Source: an uncultured bacterium
GTDB lineage: Bacteria; Bacteroidota; Bacteroidia; Chitinophagales; CAIODY01
DNA: 64,000 nucleotides
NCBI GenBank assembly: GCA_903857255.1
Contig: CAIODY010000081.1
Coordinates: forward strand, 1 to 64,000
Direction of reading: 5' to 3'
Positions 54,903 to 64,000 of the stretch are shown in pieces. Position 1 is the first letter of the stretch. Every line of letters starts with the position of its first letter. Both the position numbers and the translations under genes were made by a program. The notes below the pieces were generated by a model. It had not been told where the DNA came from. It saw only the letters and a list, made by a program, of their open reading frames with translations, and made no database searches.

Positions 54903-55595
54903 ATGACAAAAGAAGCTATCATTTTAGCAGGCGGTTTGGGTACACGATTGCAGTCGGTTGTAAGCGATGTGCCAAAGGCATTAGCGCCAGTTGCAGGTCA
55001 GCCATTTTTATACTTTTTATTGAAACAATTGAAGCAGCAAGGCTTTCAGCGATTAGTTTTTTCATTAGGTTATAAACACGAATTGATTGAAGAATATTTG
55101 TGGGAATGGAAAGAAGATTTTGATATGGCTTTTGCCATTGAAGAAGAGCCATTGGGAACTGGCGGTGGCATTAGAAATGCGGTGTTAAGTACGAAAGAAA
55201 AAACAAGTTTTATTTTAAATGCTGATACTTTTTTTGATGTAAACTTGATGGATATGTTTCAGTTTCATCAGGCTCAAAATGCTGATTTGACAATTGCTTT
55301 GAAGCCATTAACAAATTTCAACCGCTATGGAATTGTATTACTGGATGAAGAAAAAAATATTGTTGGTTTTAAAGAAAAACAACCTACTGAAAGCGGATTG
55401 ATTAACGGTGGTATTTATTTATTGACCAATCAATTGCTTACAGATTTTACTTTCCCACAAAAATTCAGTTTTGAAAAAGATTTTTTAGAAACCCATTTAC
55501 ACTTTCATCATTTCAAAGGTTATGTTTCTGATGGCTATTTTATTGACATTGGTGTGCCTGAAGATTTTGCAAAGGCGAATGTAGATTTGAAATAG
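54903..55595 (+). CDS. Sugar-phosphate nucleotidyltransferase (HddC/RmlA-like)
   Basis: A 230-residue cytoplasmic enzyme. The signature IILAGGLGTRLQSVVSDVPKALAPVAGQPFL has the GG-x-GTRL and PK residues for NTP binding, LNADTFFDV the metal-binding Asp, and EEEPLGTGGGIRNA the sugar site. The opening and length fit D-glycero-D-manno-heptose 1-phosphate guanosyltransferase (HddC) and similar enzymes that activate sugars for surface polymers. No other pathway genes adjoin it, so the substrate is uncertain. Confidence 0.9.
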   Translation: MTKEAIILAGGLGTRLQSVVSDVPKALAPVAGQPFLYFLLKQLKQQGFQRLVFSLGYKHELIEEYLWEWKEDFDMAFAIEEEPLGTGGGIRNAVLSTKEKTSFILNADTFFDVNLMDMFQFHQAQNADLTIALKPLTNFNRYGIVLLDEEKNIVGFKEKQPTESGLINGGIYLLTNQLLTDFTFPQKFSFEKDFLETHLHFHHFKGYVSDGYFIDIGVPEDFAKANVDLK

Positions 55596-55607
55596 TTTAG
55601 CTTTACC

Positions 55608-56195
55608 TTAAATAAATTCAGCCACTGCACACACTTCCCATTTTTTATGTGCATGAATATTGATGGCAATTTTAGTATAGTTTTTGTCTAAGCAAATATC
55701 ACGATGTCCGCAAGAAGGCACATCATGGTCAATCAACCATTGCATGGCAATATCCAAGCCTGTTTCCATGCCATACGAACAACATTCAGCAAAATTATTT
55801 TCTTTACAATTTTGTCTTTTATGCCCTATCTCGCCACTGTTGCCCATTTCATTAGCATAACATTTTGCATCAGCATACAGTCGTTCATCATACACATAAG
55901 CTGGCAAAGCATTTTGCCGATTCAACTGGTTGATTAATGATTTTTTAAACGTCGAATTTTGCAAATAGTTGCCATATTTTTTAGGTGCCTCATATTTCAA
56001 CAACTCGATTTGAACAAATTGCTTAGGATACAATCGGGCTAAATTGATATACATAATCGCATCTCTCTCTGGTTGCGTCAAATAACTGATTTCATTAGCA
56101 GTACTGGCAGTTTTAATTTGCTCTGGCGTCCAATTGGCAGCATTAGATTGATAAAATGCCAAACAATAAAAAAGAAAGAAAAGAAATGCTTTCAT
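55608..56195 (-). CDS. CAP (SCP/PR-1) domain secreted protein
   Basis: A 195-residue protein with a signal peptide (MKAFLFFLFYCLAFYQSNA). The CAP fold is shown by YINLARLYPKQF, the central AYVYDERLYADAKCYANEMGNSGEIGH with the first His, and AMQWLIDHDVPSCGHRDICLDKNY with the second. In bacteria such proteins are secreted and of mostly unknown role. The cysteines of CKENNFAECCSYG and SCGHRDIC may form disulfides. Convergent with the nucleotidyltransferase gene, 12 bases apart. Confidence 0.88.
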   Translation of the reverse strand: MKAFLFFLFYCLAFYQSNAANWTPEQIKTASTANEISYLTQPERDAIMYINLARLYPKQFVQIELLKYEAPKKYGNYLQNSTFKKSLINQLNRQNALPAYVYDERLYADAKCYANEMGNSGEIGHKRQNCKENNFAECCSYGMETGLDIAMQWLIDHDVPSCGHRDICLDKNYTKIAINIHAHKKWEVCAVAEFI

Positions 56196-56316
56196 AACAT
56201 TTGATTTAGTTGAGTGTTATACGACAGCAACAAAAAAACGTTTCAAAAAAATATACGTTGGCTTCTGTTTGCTTAAATGAAAAGCAAGCCTCAACTTAGC
56301 GGATTCTAAAAATTCA

Positions 56317-56373
56317 AAAGGCACAAATGCACGAATATTTTTTTTAAAAAAACTTCGTGTTCTTTGTGCCTTT
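56317..56373. repeat. Imperfect inverted repeat upstream of uvrA
   Basis: AAAGGCACAAATGCACGAA (56317-56335) pairs with the TTCGTG..TTTGTGCCTTT arm (56354-56373), leaving only a small mismatch near the middle. It lies 14 bases before uvrA and may affect its expression; no LexA-like box could be identified. Confidence 0.6.
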
Positions 56374-56386
56374 GTGAGCAACTATT

Positions 56387-59254
56387 ATGGCAAAAAAGAA
56401 ACTTCCTGCAATCAGCGAATACGAAATAGAGCATTTAAGTGTGTATGGCGCAAGGGTACACAATCTGAAAAATATTGATGTGCATTTGCCACGAAATAAA
56501 ATGGTTGTGATTACAGGCATTAGTGGCAGCGGCAAATCATCGTTAGCCTTTGATACTATTTATGCCGAAGGTCAACGCCGCTACATGGAAAGTTTTTCGG
56601 CCTATGCAAGGCAATTTATTGGCGCACTCGAAAGACCTGATGTAGATAAGGTTACAGGGCTTTCACCGGTGATTGCGATTGAACAAAAAACTACGAATAA
56701 AAATCCACGGAGCACAGTTGGTACAGTAACAGAAATTTATGATTTCGTTCGTTTGTTGTATGCTCGTGTAGGTGAAGCATACAGCTATGCCACAGGAAAA
56801 AAAATGGTTCGTTATTCTGAAGAACAAATCATTGAACATATTTTAACTAACTACGCCGAAAAGAAAATTGGCATTCTTACACCTTTGGTAAAAGGCAGAA
56901 AAGGACATTATCGCGAATTGTTTGAACAGTTGCGAAAGCAAGGCTACACCAAGGTTCGCATTGATGGTGAAATTGAAAACATCACTGATAAAATGCAGGT
57001 GGACAGATTTAAAATCCACGACATTGAACTCATCATTGACAGATTAGAAGTAGGCGAAGAAGATTTAGCACGAATAAAATCATCATCGCTTTTAGCCATG
57101 AATATGGGCAAAGGCGAAATGATGGTGCTCGATTTTGAAACCAACAAAGTTGAGCGATTGAGCAAAACTCTGATGTGTGCCGATACTGGCATTTCTTACG
57201 AAGAACCATCGCCCAATTCATTTTCATTCAACTCACCTTATGGTGCTTGTCCGTTTTGCAAAGGGCTTGGAACAATTTACCGAGTGAATGAAAAATTAGT
57301 CATTCCAGATGAAAAGAAATCTATCCAACAAGGCGGCATTGCTGCATTAGGCGAATACAAAGAAAATTTTGTGTTCATGCAAATACGGGCGTTGGCAAAA
57401 AAATATAAGTTTGAATTAACCGATGCCATCAACACTTTGCCTGTGGAAGCAAAACACATCATCATGTATGGCAATGGCGAAGGTCGCATCAGCACTGATT
57501 ATTCGGCTGGTGCAAATTTTGGCAAGGCTAATTACGATTTAACTTTTGAAGGCATTATGCCCATGCTCGAAAGATATTTCAATGATACACAAAGCGAAAG
57601 TGTTCGCAAATGGGCAGAAGGTTTTATGGAATTGAAAGAGTGTGAAAGTTGCCATGGAAGCCGCCTGAAACAGGAGGCTTTATATTTTAAAATCAACGAA
57701 AAAAATATTGCTGAATTATCAGCTATGGACATCAGCGATTTGTATAATTGGTTTGAGCATTTATACGAACGATTAAATGACAAACAACAATTGATTGCAA
57801 AAGAATTGTTGAAAGAAATTTCTACCCGAATAAAATTCTTGCTGGATGTTGGTTTGAATTATCTAAATCTGAACCGCCCAAGTAGAAGCCTTAGTGGTGG
57901 TGAATCACAGCGGATTAGATTAGCAACTCAAATTGGTTCGCAACTCACGGGCATCACTTATATTTTAGATGAACCCAGCATTGGTTTGCATCAACGCGAT
58001 AATCAAAAACTGATTGCATCATTAAGAAACTTAACTGAAATCGGTAACACCGTTTTGATTGTAGAACACGATGAAGAAATTATGCAAGCCGCAGATTACA
58101 TTGTTGACATCGGACCCAAAGCTGGCGAACATGGCGGCAGAGTGATGGCGCAAGGCACTTATGCTGAGATTTTAAAACAGTCATCGCTCACAACAAATTA
58201 TTTGGGTGGTCATCAGCAAATACCAATTCCGAAAAAAAGAAGAGAAGGTAGCGGCGAACAGATTGTGCTGACTGGTTGCAAAGGAAACAATCTGAAAAAT
58301 GTTTCAGTTTCGTTTCCATTGGGCAAAATGACTGTTGTTACTGGTGTTTCAGGCAGTGGTAAATCAACTATTGTGAATGAAACTTTGTATCCATTGTTGA
58401 TGCAACATTGCTTCAACAGCAAAATGAAAGTATTGCCTTATGATAAAATTGAAGGCTTAAAGCATATTGATAAAGTGATTGAAATTGACCAATCGCCCAT
58501 TGGTCGCAGCCCACGAAGTAATCCAGCTACTTACATCAATGTATTTGCCGACATCCGAAATTTATTTGCGATGTTGCCCGAAGCAAAAATAAGAGGTTAT
58601 AAAGCTGGCAGATTTTCATTCAATGTAAAAGGCGGACGTTGCGAAACCTGCGAAGGTGGCGGTATGAAGCAAATTGAAATGAATTTTTTACCCGATGTAG
58701 AAGTGTTGTGTGAAAAATGTTTTGGTAAAAGATTTAACAGAGAAACGCTCGAAATCCGCTACCGTGGCAAATCTATCAGCGATGTGCTGGACATGACGGT
58801 GGAAGATGCTGTAAATTTATTTGAAAATATTCCGAACATTCATCGCCGAATAAAAACTTTACAAGATGTTGGCTTGGGTTATATCCGTTTAGGGCAATCG
58901 GCTACAACCTTGAGTGGTGGCGAAGCACAACGTGTGAAGTTAGCCACTGAATTATCGAAAATAGATACTGGCAACACGTTTTATATTTTAGATGAACCTA
59001 CCACAGGTTTGCATTTTGAAGACATCAGAGTGTTGATGGAAGTGATTGGGAAATTGGTAGAAAAGAAAAACACAGTACTCATCATCGAACACAATTTAGA
59101 TGTCATAAAATTAGCCGACCATGTGATTGATATTGGACCTGAAGGTGGCAATGCTGGCGGACAAGTATTGTTTACAGGCACTCCCGAAGAATTAGCAAAA
59201 TCAGGCGTTGGTTACACTTCTAAATTTTTGAAGCCTTTGTTTGCAAAGAAATAA
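56387..59254 (+). CDS. uvrA: Excinuclease ABC subunit A
   Basis: A 955-residue DNA damage sensor of nucleotide excision repair that loads UvrB on lesions. It has two ABC ATPase modules: Walker A GISGSGKSSLAFDT and GVSGSGKSTIVNET, signatures LSGGESQRIRLATQ and LSGGEAQRVKLATE. There are two zinc modules (CPFCKG with CESCHGSR, and CETCEGGGMKQIEM with CEKCFGKR). Walker B is DEPSIGLHQRD and DEPTTGLHFED. Full length, standing alone. Confidence 0.98.
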   Translation: MAKKKLPAISEYEIEHLSVYGARVHNLKNIDVHLPRNKMVVITGISGSGKSSLAFDTIYAEGQRRYMESFSAYARQFIGALERPDVDKVTGLSPVIAIEQKTTNKNPRSTVGTVTEIYDFVRLLYARVGEAYSYATGKKMVRYSEEQIIEHILTNYAEKKIGILTPLVKGRKGHYRELFEQLRKQGYTKVRIDGEIENITDKMQVDRFKIHDIELIIDRLEVGEEDLARIKSSSLLAMNMGKGEMMVLDFETNKVERLSKTLMCADTGISYEEPSPNSFSFNSPYGACPFCKGLGTIYRVNEKLVIPDEKKSIQQGGIAALGEYKENFVFMQIRALAKKYKFELTDAINTLPVEAKHIIMYGNGEGRISTDYSAGANFGKANYDLTFEGIMPMLERYFNDTQSESVRKWAEGFMELKECESCHGSRLKQEALYFKINEKNIAELSAMDISDLYNWFEHLYERLNDKQQLIAKELLKEISTRIKFLLDVGLNYLNLNRPSRSLSGGESQRIRLATQIGSQLTGITYILDEPSIGLHQRDNQKLIASLRNLTEIGNTVLIVEHDEEIMQAADYIVDIGPKAGEHGGRVMAQGTYAEILKQSSLTTNYLGGHQQIPIPKKRREGSGEQIVLTGCKGNNLKNVSVSFPLGKMTVVTGVSGSGKSTIVNETLYPLLMQHCFNSKMKVLPYDKIEGLKHIDKVIEIDQSPIGRSPRSNPATYINVFADIRNLFAMLPEAKIRGYKAGRFSFNVKGGRCETCEGGGMKQIEMNFLPDVEVLCEKCFGKRFNRETLEIRYRGKSISDVLDMTVEDAVNLFENIPNIHRRIKTLQDVGLGYIRLGQSATTLSGGEAQRVKLATELSKIDTGNTFYILDEPTTGLHFEDIRVLMEVIGKLVEKKNTVLIIEHNLDVIKLADHVIDIGPEGGNAGGQVLFTGTPEELAKSGVGYTSKFLKPLFAKK

Positions 59255-59281
59255 GAATGGTTATTTATTGAAATAGTTTTC

Positions 59282-59289
59282 TACTTTTG
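59282..59289 (+). promoter_or_regulatory. Bacteroidota -7 promoter element
   Basis: TACTTTTG matches TAnnTTTG and lies 14 bases before a TTG (59304) that would start the leader of the next gene. Confidence 0.5.
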
Positions 59290-59303
59290 GGTAAACATAT
59301 TTC

Positions 59304-60802
59304 TTGAAAAAAGCCATATTCATTTTTGCGTTTTTTTTTGCGCTTCGCTAACGCATGCACAAGTGCATAAACTAACCTATGGCGAAACATTCAACTTTAA
59401 TGTAGGTGATGAAATCTATTGGACACTTTACAGTGCTTATTGTTATATACCAACCTATAATAATCAGAATTACAAAAAAGTAATTTCAAAAACCTACTCT
59501 GCTTTACACGATACCATTTTTTATCAGTTCAGCAACATTCAGTTAATCAATGAGCAAGACCCTCCGTATAATTTAAAATCACAATCGCTAAGTAAATTCA
59601 ATAGTTCATTTGTTGTAACGAATTTAAACGATACTATTTTTATTTTGAATGGAACAGATTCTACTAATCTCAATATTACAGCAACACATTATTTAGACAC
59701 TGTTCGCTATTGCAATAAATATGTTTCGAGTTTGCAAAATCATGATTTCGAACATTGGTCTGATACTTTATGTATTGAAGGATTAGGATGGTTCTTTACT
59801 GAATCTGCTGCTTGCGGAAGCAACGGAAGTTATTACGAAGAACAACTTGCTGGCTACAAAAAAGGAACGGACTCTTGTGGCAACATCCCAGCACAATTAA
59901 AATCAGCTATTAATTATGTTACCAATTGTTTGACTGCCCGTGAAATGTATGATGCTCAAATTGGCGATGAATATATTTTTGAAAGAACAATAGAAGGTAA
60001 ACCTACTGAAACTATCTATCGGCAAGTGGTTGCGTTGAATTATTACAACAACAATAAAAGTTTGAAAATTGATTGGAAAGAAAAAAATATGAAAGCCGCC
60101 ACACAATTCAATTGTGTAGCTTGTATGAATGATACTATTACAACAATAGATATTACAAATCTGGATACTTGTTATATTGTAAACGATTTTCCTTTCGATT
60201 ACGATATGGCAAACCATTATAAAGAAATCACTTCTGCAATCCCTTGTAACATTTCACATCCGCAATATTATTTTAACCGACAGAAATTAGATTATAAAAG
60301 TTGTCCAGCGGAGTTTCTTATTACTTGTGATGTTTACCATGACTATTATAAAGGTATTGGATTTTTGCAAAAGATAAATTTTGGAGCGGTAATGCCATTT
60401 GCTTACCAATATAGCGATAGTTGCAAACCTAATACAACCAATAATAGGGACACCACCGAAACTTTGTTGTACGTTAAAAACAAATTTTACAATTGCGGTT
60501 CAGTGCCTTCTATTTTTAATACTGAATTTAAGAATGAAACAGCGCATTATATCAATATCATGCCCAATCCGATTAAAAGTGGTGATGATGTAATTGCTTA
60601 TAAAACAAACTCATCTGAATTATCTAAAGTTGCTTTTGTTGATGAAGTAGGAAGATTTTACAGCACCATTCAAAACCCTATTTGCGAAAAAGCAAACAGC
60701 ACTTTTATTATTCCACATGATTATTTTCATATAGGCTTAAACATCATTGCTTTTGAATTTGCTGATGGGCATCGTGAAATAACAAAAGTAGTAGTGTATT
60801 GA
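59304..60802 (+). CDS. T9SS-type secreted protein, signal peptide out of frame
   Basis: The frame open from GTG 59363 gives 479 residues with no leader and a type A-like sorting domain at the end (INIMPNPIKSGDDVIA to HREITKVVVY). Just upstream, TTG 59304 starts a perfect leader (MKKAIFIFAFF) in another frame. The two are separated by a run of nine T (59331-59339); one more T would give ...FFFCASLTHAQVHKLTYG, an ideal signal peptide with the AQ cut site. So the gene is frameshifted at a homopolymer: a mutation, phase variation or a base-calling error. The middle domain (Cys-rich, e.g. CVACMND) is of unknown function. Confidence 0.75.
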
Positions 60803-60886
60803 TTTTTTTCAAACATCAATTTCCCCAAAGATACTCCTATCTTGCAGCAAGCCCTTTAAATAACTTGATACAAGTGAGTTATCTTT

Positions 60887-61390
60887 TCAGCTTAAAAAAG
60901 CAATCGGCTCATTTACTTCTATTCCGATTTTTACATAAATCATTTCTTGCAACGTAGTAGAAACTGAAATGCCAATATAATCAGGTGTTATTGCAAATTT
61001 TTTGTGTTGTCGTTCTACCAAAACTGACACTTGTAGTTTTTTCAAATTGATGTTCATTAAGGGTTGTAAGGCATAAAATAAAGTTTTACCCGAATTACTT
61101 ACATCATCTACAACAATCACTGCTTTATTTTCTAAATCAACATCGCAGTTTAATTCAATTGGTTTTTTCAATTGATTTTCTTTATCAATTTTTATTGAAC
61201 CTACTTGCACTTTTAATGAATTTTCTTTCCGAATTTCTTCTGCTAAAAATTCGGCGATAAACAACCCCCTATCAACAATTCCCAGCAATACAATTTCTTT
61301 TTCTTGAAAATTATTTTCAAAAATTTCAATAGCAATTCGTTTCAATTTGCTTTTGATTTCGCTGGCAGATAAAATTATCGTTTCACTCAT
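60887..61390 (-). CDS. Phosphoribosyltransferase family protein (PyrR-like)
   Basis: A 167-residue PRTase-fold protein. The PRPP loop is VIVVDDVSNSGKTLFYAL (residues ~90-107), and the N-terminal part has LGIVDRGLFIAEFLAEEI in the place of the PPi loop. PyrR and hypoxanthine/uracil-type PRTases share this plan. The end differs from classic PyrR, so neither RNA binding nor substrate can be stated. It lies 10 bases after the decarboxylase gene on the same strand. Confidence 0.85.
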   Translation of the reverse strand: MSETIILSASEIKSKLKRIAIEIFENNFQEKEIVLLGIVDRGLFIAEFLAEEIRKENSLKVQVGSIKIDKENQLKKPIELNCDVDLENKAVIVVDDVSNSGKTLFYALQPLMNINLKKLQVSVLVERQHKKFAITPDYIGISVSTTLQEMIYVKIGIEVNEPIAFLS

Positions 61391-61400
61391 TTTTTTAATA

Positions 61401-62792
61401 TTAATAGCCTAAAATTTTCATCATGCTTTCAGCAGTTTGTTCACGGCGAAATAATTTATCGGTGATGTTTCCATCTTCATCCATTTGTATCAAAATATGC
61501 TTCGGAGCCGGCACTAAGCAGTGTTTTATTCCGCCATATCCGCTTAATGATTCTTGATAAGCACCTGTATGAAAGAAGCCAATATACAAGGGTTCTTTGT
61601 TGTAAATTTTTGGTAAATAAATTTGCGAAACATGCACTTCACTATTATAATAATCATGACTATCGCAAGTTAATCCCCCTAAATTTACGCGATGATATTC
61701 ATGGTCCCAACCATTCACGGGCAGCATGATAAATTTTTGTCCAATGCCCCAAGTATCAGGTAATGTAGTGATGAATGAGGAATCAATCATGTACCATAAC
61801 TCTTGGTCATTTTGCCATTTTTGTGAAAGCACTTTATAAATAGCTGCACCACTTTCACCTACTGTATAACTACCAAACTCGGTATAGATATGGGGTACAG
61901 GCACTTTAGCTTTTTTGCAAGCATTTTTTATTTGCAACACAATTTCGCTAATCATGTATTCATAATCATAATTGAATGAAAGCGAATTACGAATTGGGAA
62001 ACCGCCGCCAATATTGATAGAATCTAAATCAGCACATTCTTTTTTCAATTCGCAATACACATTTAATGCTTTGTTTAATTCGCTCCAATAATATGCATCA
62101 TCTTTAATTCCTGTATTGATAAAGAAATGCAACATCTTCAATTTGAACTTTGGATTCTCTGCAATTTTATCGCGATAAAAGCTCTGAATATCGCGACTTC
62201 TGATGCCCAAGCGGCTGGTGTAAAATTGAAATTGCGGCTCCTCTTCGGCTGCTATTCTAATACCGATATTGCACGATTCGGTTTTAACCAATTTCTCATA
62301 ATCTTTTATTTCATCTTTATTATCTAAAATAGGTGTTACATTGAAACCCTCATTAATCAAGGTACTCAGCTTTCTCGTGTAAGTTTTTGTTTTAAAACCA
62401 TTGCTAATGATTTTAGTGGTTTTATCAATTTTTTTTCTTTTGTAGAGGCGTTGAATAATTTCAATATCAGTAGCAAATGATGTTTCTAAATGGATATTAT
62501 TTTTTAAGGCTTCTTCCAAAATAAAACTAAAATGACTGCTTTTGGTGCAATAGCAATAATTGTAATCAGCTTTGTAACCATGTTGTTTAAAAGCCTTTGC
62601 AAACATGCGTTTGGCTTCTTGTATTTGCTCTGATATCTTGGGTAAATAAGATAATTTTAATGGCGTACCATATTTTTTTATCAAGTGCGATAAATCAATA
62701 TCATTAAAAAAAAGTTTGTTGTCTTTTAATTTAAATCCTTGTTGAGGAAAGTCGAAAGTTTGGTGAATGAGGTCGCTATAGCGGTTGTTCAT
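61401..62792 (-). CDS. speA: Arginine decarboxylase-like PLP enzyme
   Basis: A 463-residue alanine-racemase-fold (type III) decarboxylase. The PLP lysine lies in YNYCYCTKSSH, the phosphate loop in NIGGGFPIRNSL, and the C-terminal active-site cysteine/tyrosine region around DSHDYYNSE and FFHTGAYQESLSGYGG. The Bacteroidota family of this length is annotated as biosynthetic arginine decarboxylase, giving agmatine for spermidine synthesis; relation to diaminopimelate and carboxynorspermidine decarboxylases means substrate is not certain from sequence alone. Probably cotranscribed with the downstream PRTase. Confidence 0.8.
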   Translation of the reverse strand: MNNRYSDLIHQTFDFPQQGFKLKDNKLFFNDIDLSHLIKKYGTPLKLSYLPKISEQIQEAKRMFAKAFKQHGYKADYNYCYCTKSSHFSFILEEALKNNIHLETSFATDIEIIQRLYKRKKIDKTTKIISNGFKTKTYTRKLSTLINEGFNVTPILDNKDEIKDYEKLVKTESCNIGIRIAAEEEPQFQFYTSRLGIRSRDIQSFYRDKIAENPKFKLKMLHFFINTGIKDDAYYWSELNKALNVYCELKKECADLDSINIGGGFPIRNSLSFNYDYEYMISEIVLQIKNACKKAKVPVPHIYTEFGSYTVGESGAAIYKVLSQKWQNDQELWYMIDSSFITTLPDTWGIGQKFIMLPVNGWDHEYHRVNLGGLTCDSHDYYNSEVHVSQIYLPKIYNKEPLYIGFFHTGAYQESLSGYGGIKHCLVPAPKHILIQMDEDGNITDKLFRREQTAESMMKILGY

Positions 62793-62974
62793 TGATGGTT
62801 TTAAAATTTGAAAATAATACTACAAAAAACTTCGGGTTAAATGTAAAAATGAATTTTGTTTTTTGAAGAACTTTCGATGTGATTTTTGTAATATTTTTTG
62901 TAGGATTTCACAGTGTTGAACACTGCTAATCTTTTAAGCTAATTTTTAGAGAATGTACACAGCTATCTTTTTTT

Positions 62975-64000
62975 TCACTTCCAAACTTTTCCATTCAACA
63001 CCATTTTAGCAATCACACTTTTACTAAAGGAATAAGGAATCACAGCATAACTGCTGATGGGTTGTGTAATGAAAAGATTTGCAATTTTCCCTACTGCAAT
63101 TGTTCCCAAATTTTCTTCTAATTGCAAAGCGTGCGCCGCATTGATAGTGCAAGCATTGATAGCTTCTTCGGGCAACATGCCCATTTGTGTACAAGCCAAA
63201 CTCATCACAAAATTCATATTGCCTGATGGACAACTGCCCGGATTATAATCGCTGGCTAACACCACTGACAAACCTGCTGCTATTATTTTTTTTGCAGGCT
63301 GATAAGGCAATTGCAAAAAGAAAGCCGCCGCAGGAAGCAGCACAGGCAAGGTATCGGAGTTTTTCAACGCTTCAATTTCTTTATCGCCAACACATTCCAA
63401 ATGGTCAACTGAAATGGCTTTGTTTTTTACACCTACTTCTACCCCACCCGAATGATTGAGTTGATTGGCATGAATTTTTGCTGGCAAATTATACTTCATT
63501 GCAGCCTGCAACAGTTCATCAGTTTCAGTTACACTAAAAAATCCTTCTTCGCAAAACACATCAAAATAATCAGCTAATTTTTCTTTAGCAACTATGGGCA
63601 ATAATTCATTTTTAATTAAGTCTAAATAGCCCCGATGATTTTCTCGGTATGCCAATGGATAAGCATGTGCCGCCAGCAAAGTAGCTTTGATTGGGATGGG
63701 CGATTTCTCTTTCAATCGTTTAATTACTCGAAGTATTTTCAATTCGCTATCTACACTTAAACCATAACCACTTTTTATCTCGATAGCAACTGTGCCCAAG
63801 GCAATCACCTCCATCAATCGTTGCCATGCGCTGGCAAATAATTCATCTTCTGTGGCTGCTTTTAATTTTTTAGCAGAGTTTAAAATGCCTCCACCTCGTT
63901 GAGCAATTTCGGCGTAGCTTAAACCATTGATTCTATCAACAAATTCTGCTTCACGAGTAGCAGCAAAAACTAAATGTGTATGACTATCTATCCAACCCGG
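62975..64000 (-). CDS. hutI: Imidazolonepropionase, 5' end beyond the window
   Basis: Minus-strand coding runs from the right edge to 62975 (about 341 codons). Near the edge PGWIDSHTHLVFAATREAEF carries the HxH metal motif, followed by YAEIAQRGGGI, VAIEIKSGYGL, LLAAHAYPL, IHANQLNHSGG and LASDYNPGSCPSGNM with the metal Asp. HutI opens the imidazolone ring to N-formimino-glutamate in histidine breakdown. About 70 N-terminal residues are missing because the window ends. An in-frame ATG at 63817 is internal and not the true start. Confidence 0.95.
   Translation of the reverse strand, partial: PGWIDSHTHLVFAATREAEFVDRINGLSYAEIAQRGGGILNSAKKLKAATEDELFASAWQRLMEVIALGTVAIEIKSGYGLSVDSELKILRVIKRLKEKSPIPIKATLLAAHAYPLAYRENHRGYLDLIKNELLPIVAKEKLADYFDVFCEEGFFSVTETDELLQAAMKYNLPAKIHANQLNHSGGVEVGVKNKAISVDHLECVGDKEIEALKNSDTLPVLLPAAAFFLQLPYQPAKKIIAAGLSVVLASDYNPGSCPSGNMNFVMSLACTQMGMLPEEAINACTINAAHALQLEENLGTIAVGKIANLFITQPISSYAVIPYSFSKSVIAKMVLNGKVWK

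Overview
The window is AT-rich DNA from a member of the Bacteroidota, most likely of the Chitinophagales/Sphingobacteriales type. This is judged from the gene content: type IX secretion (T9SS) parts and cargo (PorV, a PorP/SprF protein, type A and type B C-terminal sorting domains), DUF6089 barrels, an sdhC-sdhA-sdhB operon, ftsQ-ftsA-ftsZ, TAnnTTTG promoter elements, and frequent TTG starts without clear Shine-Dalgarno sites. No tRNA or rRNA gene was recognised.

Region 1 (about 1-16,100) is an integron cassette array. Nine 135-138 bp attC sites separate genes of unrelated function. At the end of each cassette the R'' box (RYYYAAC) is the reverse complement of the GTTRRRY box at the start of the same cassette. 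That match changes from cassette to cassette (for example GCCACTAAC/GTTAGTGGC, GCAGGTAAC/GTTACCTGC, GCGCCCAAC/GTTGGGCGC), as expected for integrase-mediated insertion. A non-attC recombination point near 253, preceded by an imperfect inverted pair, looks like attI; no integrase gene lies in the window. Cassettes carry an AAA ATPase, TPR membrane proteins, small membrane proteins, a SprF-like protein, a reversed gene whose start lies inside its attC, and a 5.4-kb cassette with two T9SS cargo genes. The last gene encodes a degenerate N6-methyltransferase fused to a HEPN-like domain. It has no downstream attC and is bracketed by two 21-bp degenerate tandem arrays.

Region 2 (16.7-35.2 kb) is mostly core: two DUF6089 barrels, a TPR protein, tilS, a lipoprotein, dxr, an amino-acid permease, a PIG-L deacetylase, an S9 peptidase, ftsQAZ, pth, a hybrid histidine kinase and prfC.

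Region 3 (35.2-40.4 kb) is the succinate dehydrogenase operon on the minus strand. A coupled two-gene module (AAA ATPase plus a small protein with a PD-(D/E)xK-like signature) sits cleanly between sdhA and sdhB and is a candidate defence module.

Region 4 (40.4-49.5 kb) has ispF, porV, a passenger-less T9SS type B protein, a DUF6089 barrel, rseP, murQ and leuS. The leuS gene carries an in-frame element of about 470 bp with inverted ends that encodes a DUF559 (Vsr-like) endonuclease domain at the edge of the editing domain.

Region 5 (49.5-64 kb) has a DnaJ/anti-sigma/ECF sigma operon, an SDR/maf/UbiA-family operon, a sugar nucleotidyltransferase, a CAP-domain protein, uvrA, a T9SS protein whose signal peptide is out of frame at a poly-T tract, a phosphoribosyltransferase, an arginine-decarboxylase-like enzyme and a 5'-truncated hutI at the right edge.
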